Shown one piece after another: positions 39,801 through 54,300 of a stretch of DNA of 64,000 nt. Positions within the stretch are counted from its first letter, which is position 1, and every line of letters starts with the position of its first letter. Source of the stretch: Montifringilla adamsi (taxonomy: Eukaryota > Chordata > Aves > Passeriformes > Passeridae). The translations under genes and the position numbers were made by a program. The notes under the pieces are model-generated. The model worked only from the letters and a program-made list of their open reading frames with translations. It had not been told where the DNA came from and ran no database searches. Where the stretch lies: contig JAGGNK010015558.1 of the NCBI GenBank assembly GCA_017590115.1, forward strand, positions 917,841 to 981,840, given 5' to 3'.

Positions 39801-42800
39801 ATTCCTCTTTTAACCTCTCTGAGCACCTGTCCCCCTTCTCAAATGTTTTTATGTATATATATGCCACATAAAACAAAGCTGATGATGATTTTCAAGGCTG
39901 CTCATCTTGATTTTTTGCCTAACCTAACAGTTTATGTTACTACACAAACAGGCATTGCCATTTCTGATAGCACATGCTCAGCCACAGCAGTTTCAGGTTT
40001 AGGTGTAAGAAGCGACTGTGAGTGTTGATGCCTGTCTGTTTCTGTCCTGCCCCATCAAGCATGGGCAGTTACTTTAATCTTAAATAAAAACTTAAAAGTT
40101 CATATCAAGTAATCAACCTGGAATATAATTCACAATGAGTATCAGTGTGTAAGTCCTATCTACTTCCCCATTTCTTAATCTTGCAGTGCAAGAGTAAACA
40201 TTGACAGTTATCTTTGCCTGCTACTAATTACTTCCCTGTTTCCTCACTTACCCAAACAAACTTTCTATCATCCCAAGTGCTGGACAAATGATTTATCAAA
40301 ATGACAGCAGCAAAGTAATTAGTTCTAAAGTTCAAATGTTTACTTATAAGTGATGGCAAAGAAAAATGTATTAGCACTCAAGAAGTCTTTAGAATCCAAA
40401 ATCTTTGCATTCTTTATAGAAACTCCAGTGCTTTTCCATTGTAGAGCACGGTAGAAACTCCTCTTTATGTGCCATTACTATCTCATGGAATTGAAGAAAA
40501 TGTGTCAGGCTTTCCATTGAGTTGAACTGGACAGAAGAGCCTGTTGAAAATGAATGCAAATAATTACAGAGTGTAAATTAGATTAATGGAAAGCAATCAC
40601 TGGCACTATTACCTAAAAAGATGTTTGCAGTTTGTGAGAATCTTGCAAGTCTTAGTGATCCTTAAGAGTCTGTAATGTACCCTAGGAGTCTTGTGGGGTA
40701 AGACTTGTGATACCTTACCAGTATGTCTCACTCAGACCCAGTCTTCAATGAGACAAGGGCCACACCACACCTCCTGGTGCCTAGCCTAGGAAGCTAGCCA
40801 TCCCAGACATTTCCCATTATATAATAGGAAAATGTAGTTGTTTTTCAGTACTGCTTGAATTTAATGTATTATGTCTAAAAAGAGGCATGTTCAATGTACT
40901 TCCCCAAAATAAGGAATCTCTCTCACAAAGAATGCCCATCCTGAAACAACTTTATAAAAAGAAAGTGTAGACATGTACAGAAGGAATTGCATGACTGAAC
41001 TATAGGTATTTTCAATATTTGAGTAGCTGCTGGACTGAATTAACTATTGCAATGCATAAATTTAAATTACTTTTGTCAGTACAGGAGAAGCTGAACTTTT
41101 CTCACTGTTAAAAATCAGTAACAAAGTAACATTGTAAAGATCCACCAGTAAGAAATATTAGAAGACATGGATCCATAACACCACAGATTCCAAAAGGCAC
41201 TTGGAATTTCAGATTTCAGAGTTACTTGCTTTCATGCATCTTTCGTCCCCACTTCCTCCCTTCAGTATCCTTGCACAAAGTAACACAGCTTCTGAGCTGC
41301 CACAACCAGCCCAACACAGAAAACTGCCAGTGAGGGCAGAACTATCACACATAGCAGATGGTGTCAAGAGAGAGAACTCTCATGAAAGTGGAGATGGTTT
41401 CTGTTTAAAAAAAAACAATAAAAACCCACAACAAAACCAAAATAACAAACCGCAACAAAATATTGTGTCCAAACAACATTCAAATATCCTCAAGAAGCAT
41501 TTCAGGATTATTAGATCAGTCAAGATAAAGCCTTGTCAAAAGGCAGAAAAAACAGGTTTGAAGTGACATCAGTTGGCCATTTAGCTTGTACTTATTACTG
41601 GGCTATCACATGCCATCCAAGAGTCTTTCTTTGGTACCACCACTTTTCATTTCTGTCACCTACACCAATTCTAAGAAGAAAAATATACTCACTGAATGGA
41701 CAACATCAACGGTGCCAGTGCTAAAACAAACAGTGCTATATGCAGGTGTTATATCTTTTAATTCCATGTCTTGGTGACCATTTTCCTGCCATTTCCTGAG
41801 TTCCAGGAGCACATCACCCAAAGCCAGCAAAGTAGCAAATTGCTACTAGAAGAGAGAGGTTGGTGTTCAGAGGTGCAAATAGTCTTGTGTGTCTTACAAG
41901 CTCGGTGCTGTTCAGTACACGTAACACAGTACGTAATGGAACAAAATGTATGCTCTGATGTCTGGAATATATTTAAGTATCACTGACTGCAACAAAGATG
42001 GGCAGGCTACACACTAGACCAAGGTGGAAAGTTACATCACAACACTCCTCACACTTACGAAGCAGCAGTTAGTCACACCAGAAGAAGCCAACTTATACAC
42101 TCATTTAGAAGTGATGTTTTAAAGGGTACAAGGAATGCTTGGATAAAAAAAAAAATCACAAAATAGTTTTAAAGACAATTTCAGGTAAAAATTATCATAA
42201 AGTATGCCTGCAATTTTTTTAACAGAAAATAAACTGGCAGAAACTGAGATGATAAAATTTCATTAATGCTGAGTATACAATGGCATGACAGGCATGACTT
42301 CAACCTGCTCTAGTTTGTTGAAAAAATGTGCTTTTTTTGTTCTGAAATTTCCACATTTTGTATGCAAGTAAAAGGAAAATTCTTAGCAAAGCCTGTAACT
42401 AATTTAACACCTGTATTGATAGATCACAAGTGAAGAAAAGATGCTGTTTTCTTACTTTGGAAAGGCTCTTCTCTGTACTGCAATGATTTAACTTACTGAC
42501 TAAAAATTCTCAACTCAAATGTGAAGTGTAAGAGAGATAAGACCAAACACACATATTGAAGTCACCTTTTTTAGCAGCAACTTTCTTTGTTGATTTCTTT
42601 GTGTCAAATTTATGTTTTACCTACTGGATTAACATTTTGTCGATTAAACATCACTATTCCACCATAAGTACTTTACCTAAGTGAATAATTAACATATCTA
42701 ATCTCTATATTCTCCACTTCTCAGTAATTTTAGATTACTGAGTTAACAGTTAACATCTAGTAAAACCACAGTAATTTATACATCCTAAAGCTGCCTTTCT

Positions 42801-45800
42801 GAGTTCTGACACCAGTGTTTGATAAAAAAGTTTCAATATCCACAGACAGTAATTTTCCCCAGTAGGTATGAATCAGCATTTTGGTTCCCGTGTTTCTTCC
42901 TCTGACACCAATGATTTCTTTTCCTTTGCATTTTTCTTTCTCAAGTCTTTCTCCCATTTCCCTCTCCCTTTGCTACTATATTTAATCTTCTGATATGCAC
43001 TTTGATGTTTCCTTCCTGCATTTTGCTGACTGTTAACTCTAATCCCCTTAAAAAAGATTGGCAGTTTAGAGGCTGTAATCAGCCAAGAAAGTTTCCTATA
43101 CTGTTATCCAAAACTCAGTGCCTCAGGTACAGAAGCAAACTTAGTAAATTTAGACACATAAGCAGGACCTTTCTCTGTTTTTCCATCCTTGCTGTCCTAT
43201 TCTGCCAGTCTTCTATCATCTTCATGAACAGTAAGATAAAGTATCAATATCAGAATGAAGGTGTTTTTTCAATAAATATGGCGAAAACACATGTTTTCTC
43301 TTGACAGCTTTTCCATCCTGCTTATCAACATCCCTTCTGTCTTTGAAGGCAGCTATTTTAATCTTATAGTTTTGAAACTACTCTAAATATTTTCAACTTG
43401 CGTTTCCATTTTGTTGCATCTCTACCAGTGCTTGTCTGCTGTGGCTGCTAAGAATCTGAAAATTGTATTTAAGGAGAATTTCCATTAATGGTACAACTGC
43501 ATGAATGTCAGACAGACTATAACCTCCAGTTGCATAAGCGTTAGTCAGTGAAGAGGAAATTGTCACTTCAGTGCAGAGTTTCTGATGCACTTCAGTGCAT
43601 TTCCTGATCACTCAAATAGCTCCTGAAAGACCAGACCTTAAAAATCTCAATAGTATCTACCTTATTTTTCCCAAGCAAAAAGGTACGGGAACTATCAAAA
43701 AACTGGGTTACGTATTTTACAATTATCTTACTGGTGTAAATTATCTGTAAAAGAATTTAAATGCTCTTGTAATTTAGGCAACATATTTGAGTAAATTTAC
43801 AAGCATCAGTAAATCCAGTTTCAATGCTTCTATAAGACAGGTAATGATGATTATCAGATCTGAGGGAAAGATTAACTGATTTGCAGTATCTGGCAAACCC
43901 ACAGGAGATTTTACTCTTCTGAGACTCAAAAGGATCTGGTTCAGCACAACTAGCCTAGACACAGGCAACAAATGCGTAAGCAAAGAGAAGATCTAAGAAC
44001 AACACATTTAAAGGTGACAGTATTTGATCTAAACTGCCACAGCAGAATATTAATAGAACAAAAATCTGTCTTAAGTGCCTTCAAGTTTCTTGGGCCTCAT
44101 CCACACTCCCCTCAAGAACTTAGAAAAGATCAGTCACAATCCAAGGGTTCCAACAGGCATTGTCTATTTAGACCAAGTAAGGCCTCAGAAATGACAGCCA
44201 GCACTTCATATAAACAACATTTTTGGGCCTTCTGAATCTTTAAAAAAACGCTGCTACTGGACTGAGGCACAATGATGCTGCCCATGCTAGTAATAATTTT
44301 GAAAATAACTTTTTCTTTCACATTAAGTGTTCCTTTTACCTATTACATTGAACCTGGACACTACCTGGATTAACACCTGAAATTTAATAACTAAGCTGAA
44401 AAGTTCACCAGGGCAGTTCAATATGGTACTGGTTCATTATATTCTACAATTATTAAAGAAAAAATAAGAAATCTCAGTTAGAGGAATAGGAGCTTTTGAC
44501 TAGTTTAGCCTGAAACTAAAGTTTTCCTATGCCTTATTTCCCTTTAATCCAGACACACGGCCTGGTACATATAACTCTTATTCTCTCCTAAGATTAGTAT
44601 GTATCACTGGTTTCTGTTACAGACAGAAACTTTACTTAATATTTTCCTGAGGCTTGAGTGAAAGCAAGTAACTGCCTTTTGTGTTCTTCAGGTTTTTAAA
44701 AATTTGTATTCATGACCTATCAAATGGAAAGAAAAGCTGGTCGAGACCTGGTATTTTGGAAGAAGACGTGTGTGGACAGATTGCCATTGTAAGACCAGAA
44801 CTTTATCTGACAAAACATAATGTTTTCCCAGTAATTTAGTAATTTTTTCCCCTCTAAATGCATTCACTTTTTTCAGGTCTCCCCAGAGTTCTTGATTCAC
44901 TTTGTATGATATAGATGTCAATTCTTTTCTTCTCTTGTAAATGCTGAAGTCCATAGTGTCTGTCCTTACAACCAATCAGTAAGGAGAGATCTTCTTCTAA
45001 TGAACAGATCAATCATGTCATCAGACACCTGAAGTTAAAGTGGTGTCCACCCACTACAAGATACAGGCTAGCAGGAATTTTGACTAACTGCATTGTGATC
45101 CTTTGTGTTCATCTCCGTCCCAGTGCTGAAAGTACATTTTCCCCAATAATTAATCTATCAAGTGACCTAAATCATGACACACTGCATTTTTTGCATTGGT
45201 AATTATGGACCTTTGAAAAAAATTATCAAAGGTTACTCATAGCATCATAATAATAAATAAATAATTTCAGTTTGGAAGCTCCTTAATGGATTATAATGAC
45301 CTGATAATTCATAGAACAGCTATAACAGTGCCAGAAGGACATAGAGCACCTCCTGATAGTACCTTAGCTTATGGTTTCTTCACACATCAGGCATGACTCA
45401 TCATGGATGATCTATAGGTTTAGTTCATCATCTGCATATAAGTGAAATCTGTATAGCAGTAATGTGGAATTTAATTCATACTTTCACAATTCATTATTTT
45501 ATTCCATTCCTTCTAGATAAAACTGCAAATTTGAGAAAGAAACAGATAGTATTCCTTGGAAGTTCAAGGTTTTTTTATGTATCCAGTGATATTGGTAAAA
45601 GCAATGTCATAAAGCAGAAAAAAATATTAGGTGTTGAGAATCATTCTTCCTTTGAACGACTCCATAACAGTGGCCTTTCTTGTTGCACTGTGTTTGCATA
45701 ATAAAAGGACTTGCAGGTATGATTAGAGACCAAGTGTTCATGCCTTTTACTCTAAAGCATCAGTTTTAAGGCTCATGCTGAATTCTTACATTACTTTACG

Positions 45801-47689
45801 CTTCATATGGTAGAAGTACTATTCCCACAAATGAACCCAAAGATGTTATGCTTTTTCAAGACACCCAGTTAATAGTTCATCTGTTTCTAAATGTCTGAAA
45901 AATGTACAACAGAAATCTTGCTTTATAGGCTTTTTTAGAGCATTACCCAGATAAGCAATACGAATATATTATTTTCCACTAACCTTCTGCCTACATCATG
46001 ATCTTATGTAGTAACTGTTTCTTCTCCTACATATCCTGGGGTATATGGCTGTTACACAGTAACAAATGCTTATTATGTGACATATATTGAATTATTATTT
46101 TTCAGGTACCTTGGATTGGTGCATCAAGATACTGTTACATCATTTATTTAACAATGTGGCCAAGTCAAGCCTGCCAATGTATTGTACAAATCCATCAATG
46201 TTTCAATAGTCACTCAGAGAAACAAAATGACAATTTAAATCTTAGTAGCTGTTTTTTGCTACAAATGTAAAATTATCTTTTCCCCAAAAGGTGAGAGAAG
46301 AATAATTGACATACATGCCAATACTAACCAAGAACTGTGCACATCCTCTCAAAAAAGAATCTATCTTCAAGACTGAATTTATAAATAAATAAAATAAAAT
46401 AAGTACTTCTAAAATAAAACAAAATGGCTGGTTCCATTTTTCTTATTAAAAATATATTTTCTATTAAAAAATATTTTTACACAGCTATCCAGATGACCTT
46501 TCAGTTTCTCAATTAAGTCCATCACTGTATTTAAATATCAATGATTTTGAACTCAACATCAACAAAAGTATATACTAGTATCCATTATTAAAAGACCCAA
46601 AGATTGCTTTAAAAATAATTGTAGGAGACAATTTCTTGGTATGACTAGGAGGGTGGAGGTTCCCAGCATATGATTCTTTCTTTCTAAACTATTATGTTAT
46701 TGTTGTATGCTTGATTATATAATGATTAACTTGTATATTCATTTGAAAGGAAAATGGTTCTCTAAAATAATTTCTAACTATTTTAGAAAACCTGATATTA
46801 ATGTGCCAAGATAGTGCATAAAAAAATTCTAGCTCCAAAACTGGGTCATTAAAACCAGAACACTTTAAAATTCTTGCAGTTTATAGCAGACTGAAATGCA
46901 GGTTGGAAGAAGCAGAAGACTAGTTATAAATCAAGTTTCAGTTCAGGTCAGAAAAGCCCTTTGAAAAACCAACAGCTCCTGTTTTTCATGCACTGGTAAA
47001 ATCTATAGTGGCTGTTTTTTGAGTTTTATGTACGACCTCAGAACAACTTCTAGAGCCTTCTCCTACACTATTATCACACGGTGTTTGAAAAACTGAATTG
47101 TTTTGTTTAAAAGCTTTATCGTAACTTAGTTAAAAGTGATTCCTGAAAAAAAAACCAACCAGATAAAAAAGTGATAAAATTTGAACACTTTTCAAGATAA
47201 AATTATCAGGTAATCTAAATATTTTCACTTCATATACCAATGTGAGGTCAAAATAGTCTGTCTTGTCTGTCTAAAGCAAAGCAGCAGAAGCCAGTGCCTC
47301 TTGAGGTTCTTAAGGCTGATATGTCTCACACTGCCTTGCATTTATTGCTTTCATAAGTAAGACAAGAAAAGACGTGTTTCAGGAAGATAATCTACAACAG
47401 TTCTGTTTGTCTCAATCTTCTCTCAGTCTCCACAGGACCACCAAAGCAGTAGAAAATGCTATAGTGCAGCTGATTAAGAAGACGGGTCTGTTATCAAAGG
47501 ATGCTTTTTCCACTTGTTTCACAAAGTAAAAAGTCCAGAAAACTAATGTTCAAAGCACTCAACTAGGAGTCAGTTTTAAGTAGTCCAGCTAAGAAGCTGG
47601 TCTTCTTAGAAGAACATAGTTTCTGTATCCAAAAAAAGGGACAAAAGTTTTAACAAACAAGTTTCCAACTTGATATTGGAGAAAAATTC

Positions 47690-47862
47690 ATCCTGAGCAT
47701 GGTTAAGCACAGGAATACCCATCCCTGAAAATATGCAGAATTTGCCTGGACAAGGCATCAAGAAACCTTATCTAATTTGGAAACTCATCCTACTTTGAAC
47801 AGAAGGTTGGACTGAAGATCTCCAAAGGTCCCACTGAACCTACATTAGCCTATGATTCTGTG
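47690..47862 (+). mobile_element. CR1 LINE 3' fragment
   Basis: The plus-strand sequence 'gaaggttggactgaagatctccaaaggtcc' (in part) followed by 'cctatgattctgtg' is the typical end of a CR1 LINE: the 'ttggact..atctcc..aggtcc' block, then the tail octamers. The 5' border is approximate because of divergence. Confidence 0.75.
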
Positions 47863-50238
47863 CAATCACAGTATCATCTGGTTTCATCTGAAGTGATTTT
47901 CCAATTTCAGAAAAATCTGGCTTACAGTTAAGAAATACAGACATTAGATACCCTAGAATTGGTTTCCATGGCATGCAGTCCCTGATAGTTATTTCTTCCC
48001 CCAGCCCCCTCTGCCTACCCACAATTTTTGGCCCTCTGAAAAGTTATTTTTGTTTGTCTCTTGCTAGCCACATTCAGATTCAAACTTCAGCTCAAGTCTG
48101 AATCAATCATGTGACATACTACCTCCTACCCTGCTGATAGTCAAATAACAGCAGGTAGAGGATTTTGGAAAGCAAGATGAAGGAAGCCTATACCTTAGCC
48201 AAGGTATGTAGTTACTGGAAAATACTGCTTTGTAAATTCTGCAGACAGAACTGTGCACTTCTTTGTAAAGCATGTAAGCACGTAAAGCAAATGCCTGGAA
48301 CTTTACAGTACTGAAAAGTACTTTCAAGTATTTTGTCTGTAAGCCATAAAGAAGAGAGAACAGTGTAATAGTTGCACCTTGAAATACCCCTGAGATGGAA
48401 AAATATAATGGATAGACATTTTTGCCTACAATCTCACTTTTCTTCCCAAGTACAAAATACAAAGAATACATAGTTCATCTCCTTTTAGAGTCTCTTAGAG
48501 TCACATAAATGGGGACATAGTGTAGTTGATGAATATTCTACTATAGGTAAGGAAGAAAAAATACATATGAGATGTCAGGGTTTTGGTTTTTGTTTGTATA
48601 TGGTTTGTTCACTGGGGGGTTTTAAATATTTCAAGTACTTCTCTTTCACATCACTGCTGCCGTTATTAATAGTATGGTAAGCTACTACCTCAGTAATACC
48701 CAGTCCAAAAAATTCAGATATACAGAATCAACTTCCTTAAGTCATGCTATTTTTGTTAGAAATAATAAACTTGGGGTTCTCAGTTTACATCTTGACTTTT
48801 CAACCACTAATGTTACTCATCATCTTTTCCTGCTTTCCTTCAAAAACACAAAGAAGAGAATAGTAAAGTTTTCTAGTGAAAGTAGTTTCTGACATAACTG
48901 TCTGAGCCTAACCAGAACCCAGGGTTCTGATGTGGAGTACAGTACAGCACAAAATACATTATTTTGTAATGGGCTAGATTTATTGTTTGGATTATGTTAC
49001 AAAGTATCTTCAATGGTTCAAACATGCATATGAGATCCCTGTCCTGAAAAGTTTACAATTTAATGTATAATGGAAGACTGTTGCAAATATGCACCTGCAG
49101 TGTTATTTGGTAGCTTGATTTTATACTTGTTTAGGTACTGACACATATAAGAGCTAAGTTTCATTTAACCGGAATGATTTGTGTGGATTTAAATGCTCTC
49201 CTGTTAAGTCAGCCATTTCAGCATCACAACTTTGTACTGGTGTACAAGACAGGACGACTGACTATCAAGAAAACTGAAATTAATTACCCTTCTATCATTT
49301 TCCAGGACTAGTAAAGTCCACAAAGTAAACTAGTTTAAAGCCAACTTATGCAGCTGAGCTTTACCTTCATATTTTATTTAGCACAAAGTAAAACAGTGGT
49401 GGCATTGTGTGTGTGCCTCATTCTTTGGAAACAGAACTAGAGGGCAAACCAATGCACTAAATCCATCTATGGGTTGCGGGCCTTCTCATAGTGCTTACAA
49501 AATTTCATTTAAGAGACTTATTGAAGCACTCATCCTGAGATGCTTGCAAAGAAACCTCCTTCTGAAATAGGAGTTTGCTTTTTACAGTTTATTTTAATAA
49601 ATTTGGTCAGACTGTGAAACTTGAGAAGCTTTCACTCAGACCTTCACACAAAAGATTTGAGATCCACAAGGCAGAGATGTCAAAACTGAGAGGGTGGATA
49701 AATTTTTATGTATTATACTGCATGTTCAGCAGCTTTTTCCTTCAATTGACAGAGTAATTATAGTAGGTATGAACAAAAAGTTATATATGGAACAAATTTA
49801 CAGCTTATTAATTTTTATTATAACATGTGTCTTTAACTTTGCATTACCTCCTCTGTCAGTTAATGGTTACTTTTGCTACACTGTAACTCAGCACTCTTGC
49901 TGTAACTGTTTCCATTCAGGACTGAGCACCTAGATGGTAGGGTGACAATGACCATATATGCTACAAGACCATTATTTTGGCAAGCAGAACACAAATAGTA
50001 GGCATATTTGAGAAAATGTCAATGCGGCTGTTCATTTGTTCAGCAGAGATACATAACTTCTATAAACCATAGTCTTTGTTACTTTTCAAGTAATATCAAA
50101 GAGCAGTTCAATCTGGGATTTTTGATATACATAAACCTAGCAATCTACTACACCATCTATTTTTTGTAACTTTAAAGACCACCTTCCTCCAAATATTCTG
50201 CCCTGCCATTTAAGATACTAAGCCTGTTTGCTTCTATT

Positions 50239-50332
50239 AAAAAACAAAAAAACCAAACAAACAATCCCCCCACAAAAAAAAAAACAAAAAAACCAACAAA
50301 AAAAAAAAAAACCAAAAAAACCCCAAAAACCA
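50239..50332. repeat. A-rich low-complexity tract with C interruptions
   Basis: About 90 bases made almost only of A runs broken by C or CC, with a single CCCCCC. Similar, shorter tracts occur at about 5285-5335, 37358-37400 and 41409-41450. They look like decayed poly(A) or simple sequence. Confidence 0.75.
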
Positions 50333-51121
50333 ATATTTTCTCCAGAGGTTTTTCAGCTTAATTCTTTGCAAGGTAGCTGTAGGGCCTATGTACAAAAGCA
50401 TTAAGAACTGCTTTAAAATGTGGATGCACTTTTAGTTTACAATGACCAACAAAGCCTAGATTCACTTCAGTTTTCTGTCTTACTGCCTCCCACATCAGAC
50501 CTGGCTCAGTGCTGGTATCCTCGGCAGTGCAGTATTATCTGGCACTGAGGTTTGAGCTGATCACTCTAACCTTGCACCGTGGTGAGTCAGGGTCATCCCT
50601 CCGTACTGTAATCACAGGCAGTAGAGGCAAAAATACCAAATGAAGTGTAATAGGCACTGTTCAAATCATACAAGTATTACAGATAGGGTTTAATGTGCAA
50701 TCAATGTAGAAATGTAATACTGAAAACACAAAGTTACAAGCTTGGTCAACTACACAAAGGTCAGAGCATCTTCAGAAGCATTTCCACACTACCCTTTCAA
50801 TTGGATTACACAAGATTATTTAGAAATGCTTATGTATCATATTTCTCCATATAAATCCAGAAGACATTTCTCCATACTATTATTTTTTGAGACATTTAAT
50901 TGAGTACTCAAAATGATATGAAGTTATCATGTTAACTACACCAAAATAGCAAAATGTTTCTAATTTGGACACAGGAGAGCTGAGCATATTGAGCTCTGAA
51001 AAATGCTGCTATTGGGTCATTTAGATCAATCTAAACCCTCAGGAGTATAATAATGTTTCCCCAGCACTCTTTCCCTCCCACACACAAATCAATTCCATGC
51101 CACCTACTTTTCTTTTTCCTT

Positions 51122-51372
51122 TCATATCTCTTGTATAGCCCTTGCATCCACCATTAGGTTTTCTAGACTGCTAAAAAAACACTTACTCATAAATTCCCTG
51201 GCAACAGCTGCTTCTCCTTCAGCACACAGCTCTCTCACACAAACTTGTGTTTGTGGCAGTGATGTCATGTTTGGCTGCATATTACTCAGGTCAAAGCTCC
51301 CAGGAGGCTGAGCAGCGGAGCCATTACCAGGATTCTGATAGTGCTGGTGGTTCCTTGTGATAAAATTCTTTC
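51122..51372 (-). CDS. ANKRD31: ANKRD31 terminal coding exon, putative REC114-binding tail
   Basis: The exon has acceptor 'catgctttcag' and starts with GA, which completes Gly. It gives GKNFITRNHQHYQN, a Pro- and Gln-containing linker, and a C-terminal helix-rich segment (REFMSKCFFSSLENLMVDAR) ending AIQEI before the stop. In mouse, the extreme C-terminus of ANKRD31 is the part that binds the N-terminal PH domain of REC114. Position, length and hydrophobic pattern make this the equivalent segment by inference. The 3' UTR follows below 51122. Confidence 0.85.
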
Positions 51373-54300
51373 CTGAAAGCATGAAAAGATACTTTTGTTC
51401 AAAGAACAAGAAGTATCACTTAACACTGATGGTTTAATGCACAGAGAAGTTATGCTTTTTATTTGTCCTAATTTGTTACTTTGTATTTTCACTTAGCCTT
51501 ATATCACCTAACACACGTAAGGGCAAATTTTCCTTTGCTCCTTTACCAACCCAGTAGCTGCTGATGTAAGATGATTGAGGCTCGTTTTTTGGGTTTTTAA
51601 AAAAATCTGTATCTTCCTTGGCAAAATTACAACAGACATTGCAAAACTCTAACTTGAAAAGTAGCTTACTAAATGTATGTGTTTCATTGCTTGCCTCAAG
51701 GAAAACAGAAACATACCATATCACATACTATCATAGCACAGCTTTCTCACTTGCTTTCAAGCATTCCTTCTGAATTCAGTTTAAAATTTAATACTCCATA
51801 CGTGAAATAACACTAACATAAACCTTTCAAATCAGCTTATGGTTCAGCCATTAAGAAATCATTTGGATTCCCTTGAAAACACTCTTCTTCCATACAACTT
51901 TGGGACCTTTCATGAACTATAGGTGAACAAGAGCTGTTTTAATCTTTACAGGTGGCTAATGGTTATTAAAGGCAGCAAGGAATTGCTTGAGCAAAAGAAT
52001 TGGACTAGTCGTGTTGTTTTCCAAAGACTGTCTTCCTGAAATAGCAATCTACAAAATGAATGTGCATATCACACTTACTGTAACAACTGAATAAACTTTT
52101 CTTTTAAGCCACTTTGCCGGAATTTCAATGTGAAATAGTTAACACCAACATTTGCTCTACGACTCAAATCTGTTCTTTAGCTGACATCTGCTTCTGAATC
52201 CTTGTTATTCTTGGTCATTTTTAACAAATATTATGACAAGTATCAGAAAGCACAGAGAAATTCTAAGCCATATAATAACTGTTTCTTCTGTTTTCCTGCA
52301 TACAGATAGTCTAAAAGTACTGCTCATTTGCTTAACCACTTTTGTTTACTTTTCACTCAGGCTTGAATACACTAAATCTTACTATCTGCTAGCATGATCC
52401 TAGGAGAGACTGAAGACTCAGACTCAAAGAAGCTACATACACTGAAATTTAGTTAGTATTTAGATGACCAATTCCGAAATTGCAATCTCTACTGCATCTA
52501 TTAAATACCTGCATTGGTCTGGGACTGCTTTAGTTCATGGGCTCTTCAAGTTTTTTGTACTAACACCCCTAAGTAGCTAGAAGTCTGATGCTATATAAAC
52601 ACTGAAGCACCTTATAAATCTCAACCAAGCTAAAAAACTGGATCATTTCTTATGTTAGCCACCATAGAACCACAGCTCCTTCTCTTCTTGCCAAGGGGCC
52701 TTGATTTGGTAGAGGTTCCTAGGACACGCTTCCTAAACTGGGCGGTACAAACAGGTAGCTGCTTCATTGGTAGCTGCTTCTTTCTATTACAAGATGGCTA
52801 GGTATATATAGGCCGCATATATAATTTTCTTCCCACTTCTCCAAGCTCTTCTCACAGTAGCTCAATGAACACTGGGCCAAGGTATGGGAAGCTACAAGGG
52901 GAATGAGTGACGGGCATTAAAAATAATACTCCTCCAAAATTGCTCAAATTCCCAGGTCCCAGTCTTCTTTTTTAATAATGCTCTGGGACACATGGAAAAA
53001 AAATCATTAATACAGAAAGAAAAAAAGAAGTTTGGTTCTCTGAAAAGCAGAAACAACTTCTACTATATAATACACACAGGCCCTAAGGATATTAGAAAGA
53101 TAAAAGAGTGCCTGGGAATATCTCCAGGCAAGCAGTACAGAATAGCTCACATCCACACCAGCAAACTTTCCTCTGCTTTTGAGCAAGCTGGCTGCAGGCA
53201 AAGCATCTGTTGGAAAAAGCACTTGGAACAAGCTAACTCATGAACTGAGCTTGGAAACCATTTGAGGGTTGTCCAATGACCAGAACTGTACCCACAAAAC
53301 AACAGTGCAGATTAATTCTCTTCTGAAACAATTTAAGGCACTGTTAATGTCCTACATATCTGGCCATGTAGTATCTGAAGTGGAACTGAAACAGAGAACA
53401 CTTTGACTTTCCCTCCATCAACTTCTCACCTAACACTAATGGTTAGGCAGTGGCTACTGTCATCTTAAATCACATATCACAAAAAAAACTTCCTTAAATA
53501 CTCTTTTCCAGATGACCTGGACTGCTTGGGAAAAACGCTTGCTGATCTTCAGACTGACTTTTTTTTGTCAAGAATAGTTTTTGAATAAATAAATTTCTCT
53601 GTTCTAGAAGTTACAACATTTATAATAAATTTTTCACAATACAAATAATTCAGAAGAACTAGTGAAATTTTCAAAGGCCTATCAAAAGTTTGGAAACTAA
53701 ATCCAGATCTAAGTCACTTACACCTGGTATAAACTGAAGTTACTGAAGCAAGGAAAAATAAACTCATCATCTGGAAGCACTTAGCCTGTAGCAAATACCA
53801 GCAGAACATAGTAATTTGAATATCAAGTTAGTTCTTTTGAACTATTATCTTTAAATTTACTTTCAGTATGTTAAAAACTGAAATCCCAGTTCACATGAAG
53901 TGCAGTGTCTTATCAAATTAACAGAACCAATCCCAAAAGCTTTATGGATTCCAAGTACAACTGGCAGTCAAAAGGACTTGTGTTTCCCTGACAATACATT
54001 GCTTATCAATATTAGAAGTTCTGAAGTTCTTAAGTTAGATAAGCAGTTCTGAAAAAATTGTTCAGTATCATTTTGTCATATCAATGCACTTTGTTTCTTT
54101 TGACTACCTATTTCTAGAGAATTAAGTATCCCCCTAATTATTAGTGTTGCTTAGGCAATAGAATAAAAAATATTAAAACAGCTTACTTGAAACTTCACTT
54201 TATAGTAAATATTCTAACAAAAAGTGTTACTTTTTTTTTTTTTTTTTTTTATAGAACCAAAATATTTAGAAACTCCAGAGGTTTAATTTCCAGGGTTTGG

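Larger units (their letters stand above)
36871..51121. other. intergenic DNA between the GCNT4 promoter and the ANKRD31 3' end
   Basis: No exon or RNA gene could be supported here. It is AT-rich with short chance frames, a CR1 tail near 47.7-47.86 kb, A-rich runs at 37358-37371 and 50239-50332, and further AT-rich simple sequence near 46.4 kb. Its right end must contain the ANKRD31 3' UTR. Minus-strand ATTAAA hexamers near 50.90 and 50.69 kb are candidate poly(A) signals, but no canonical AATAAA was seen close to the stop codon. Confidence 0.55.
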
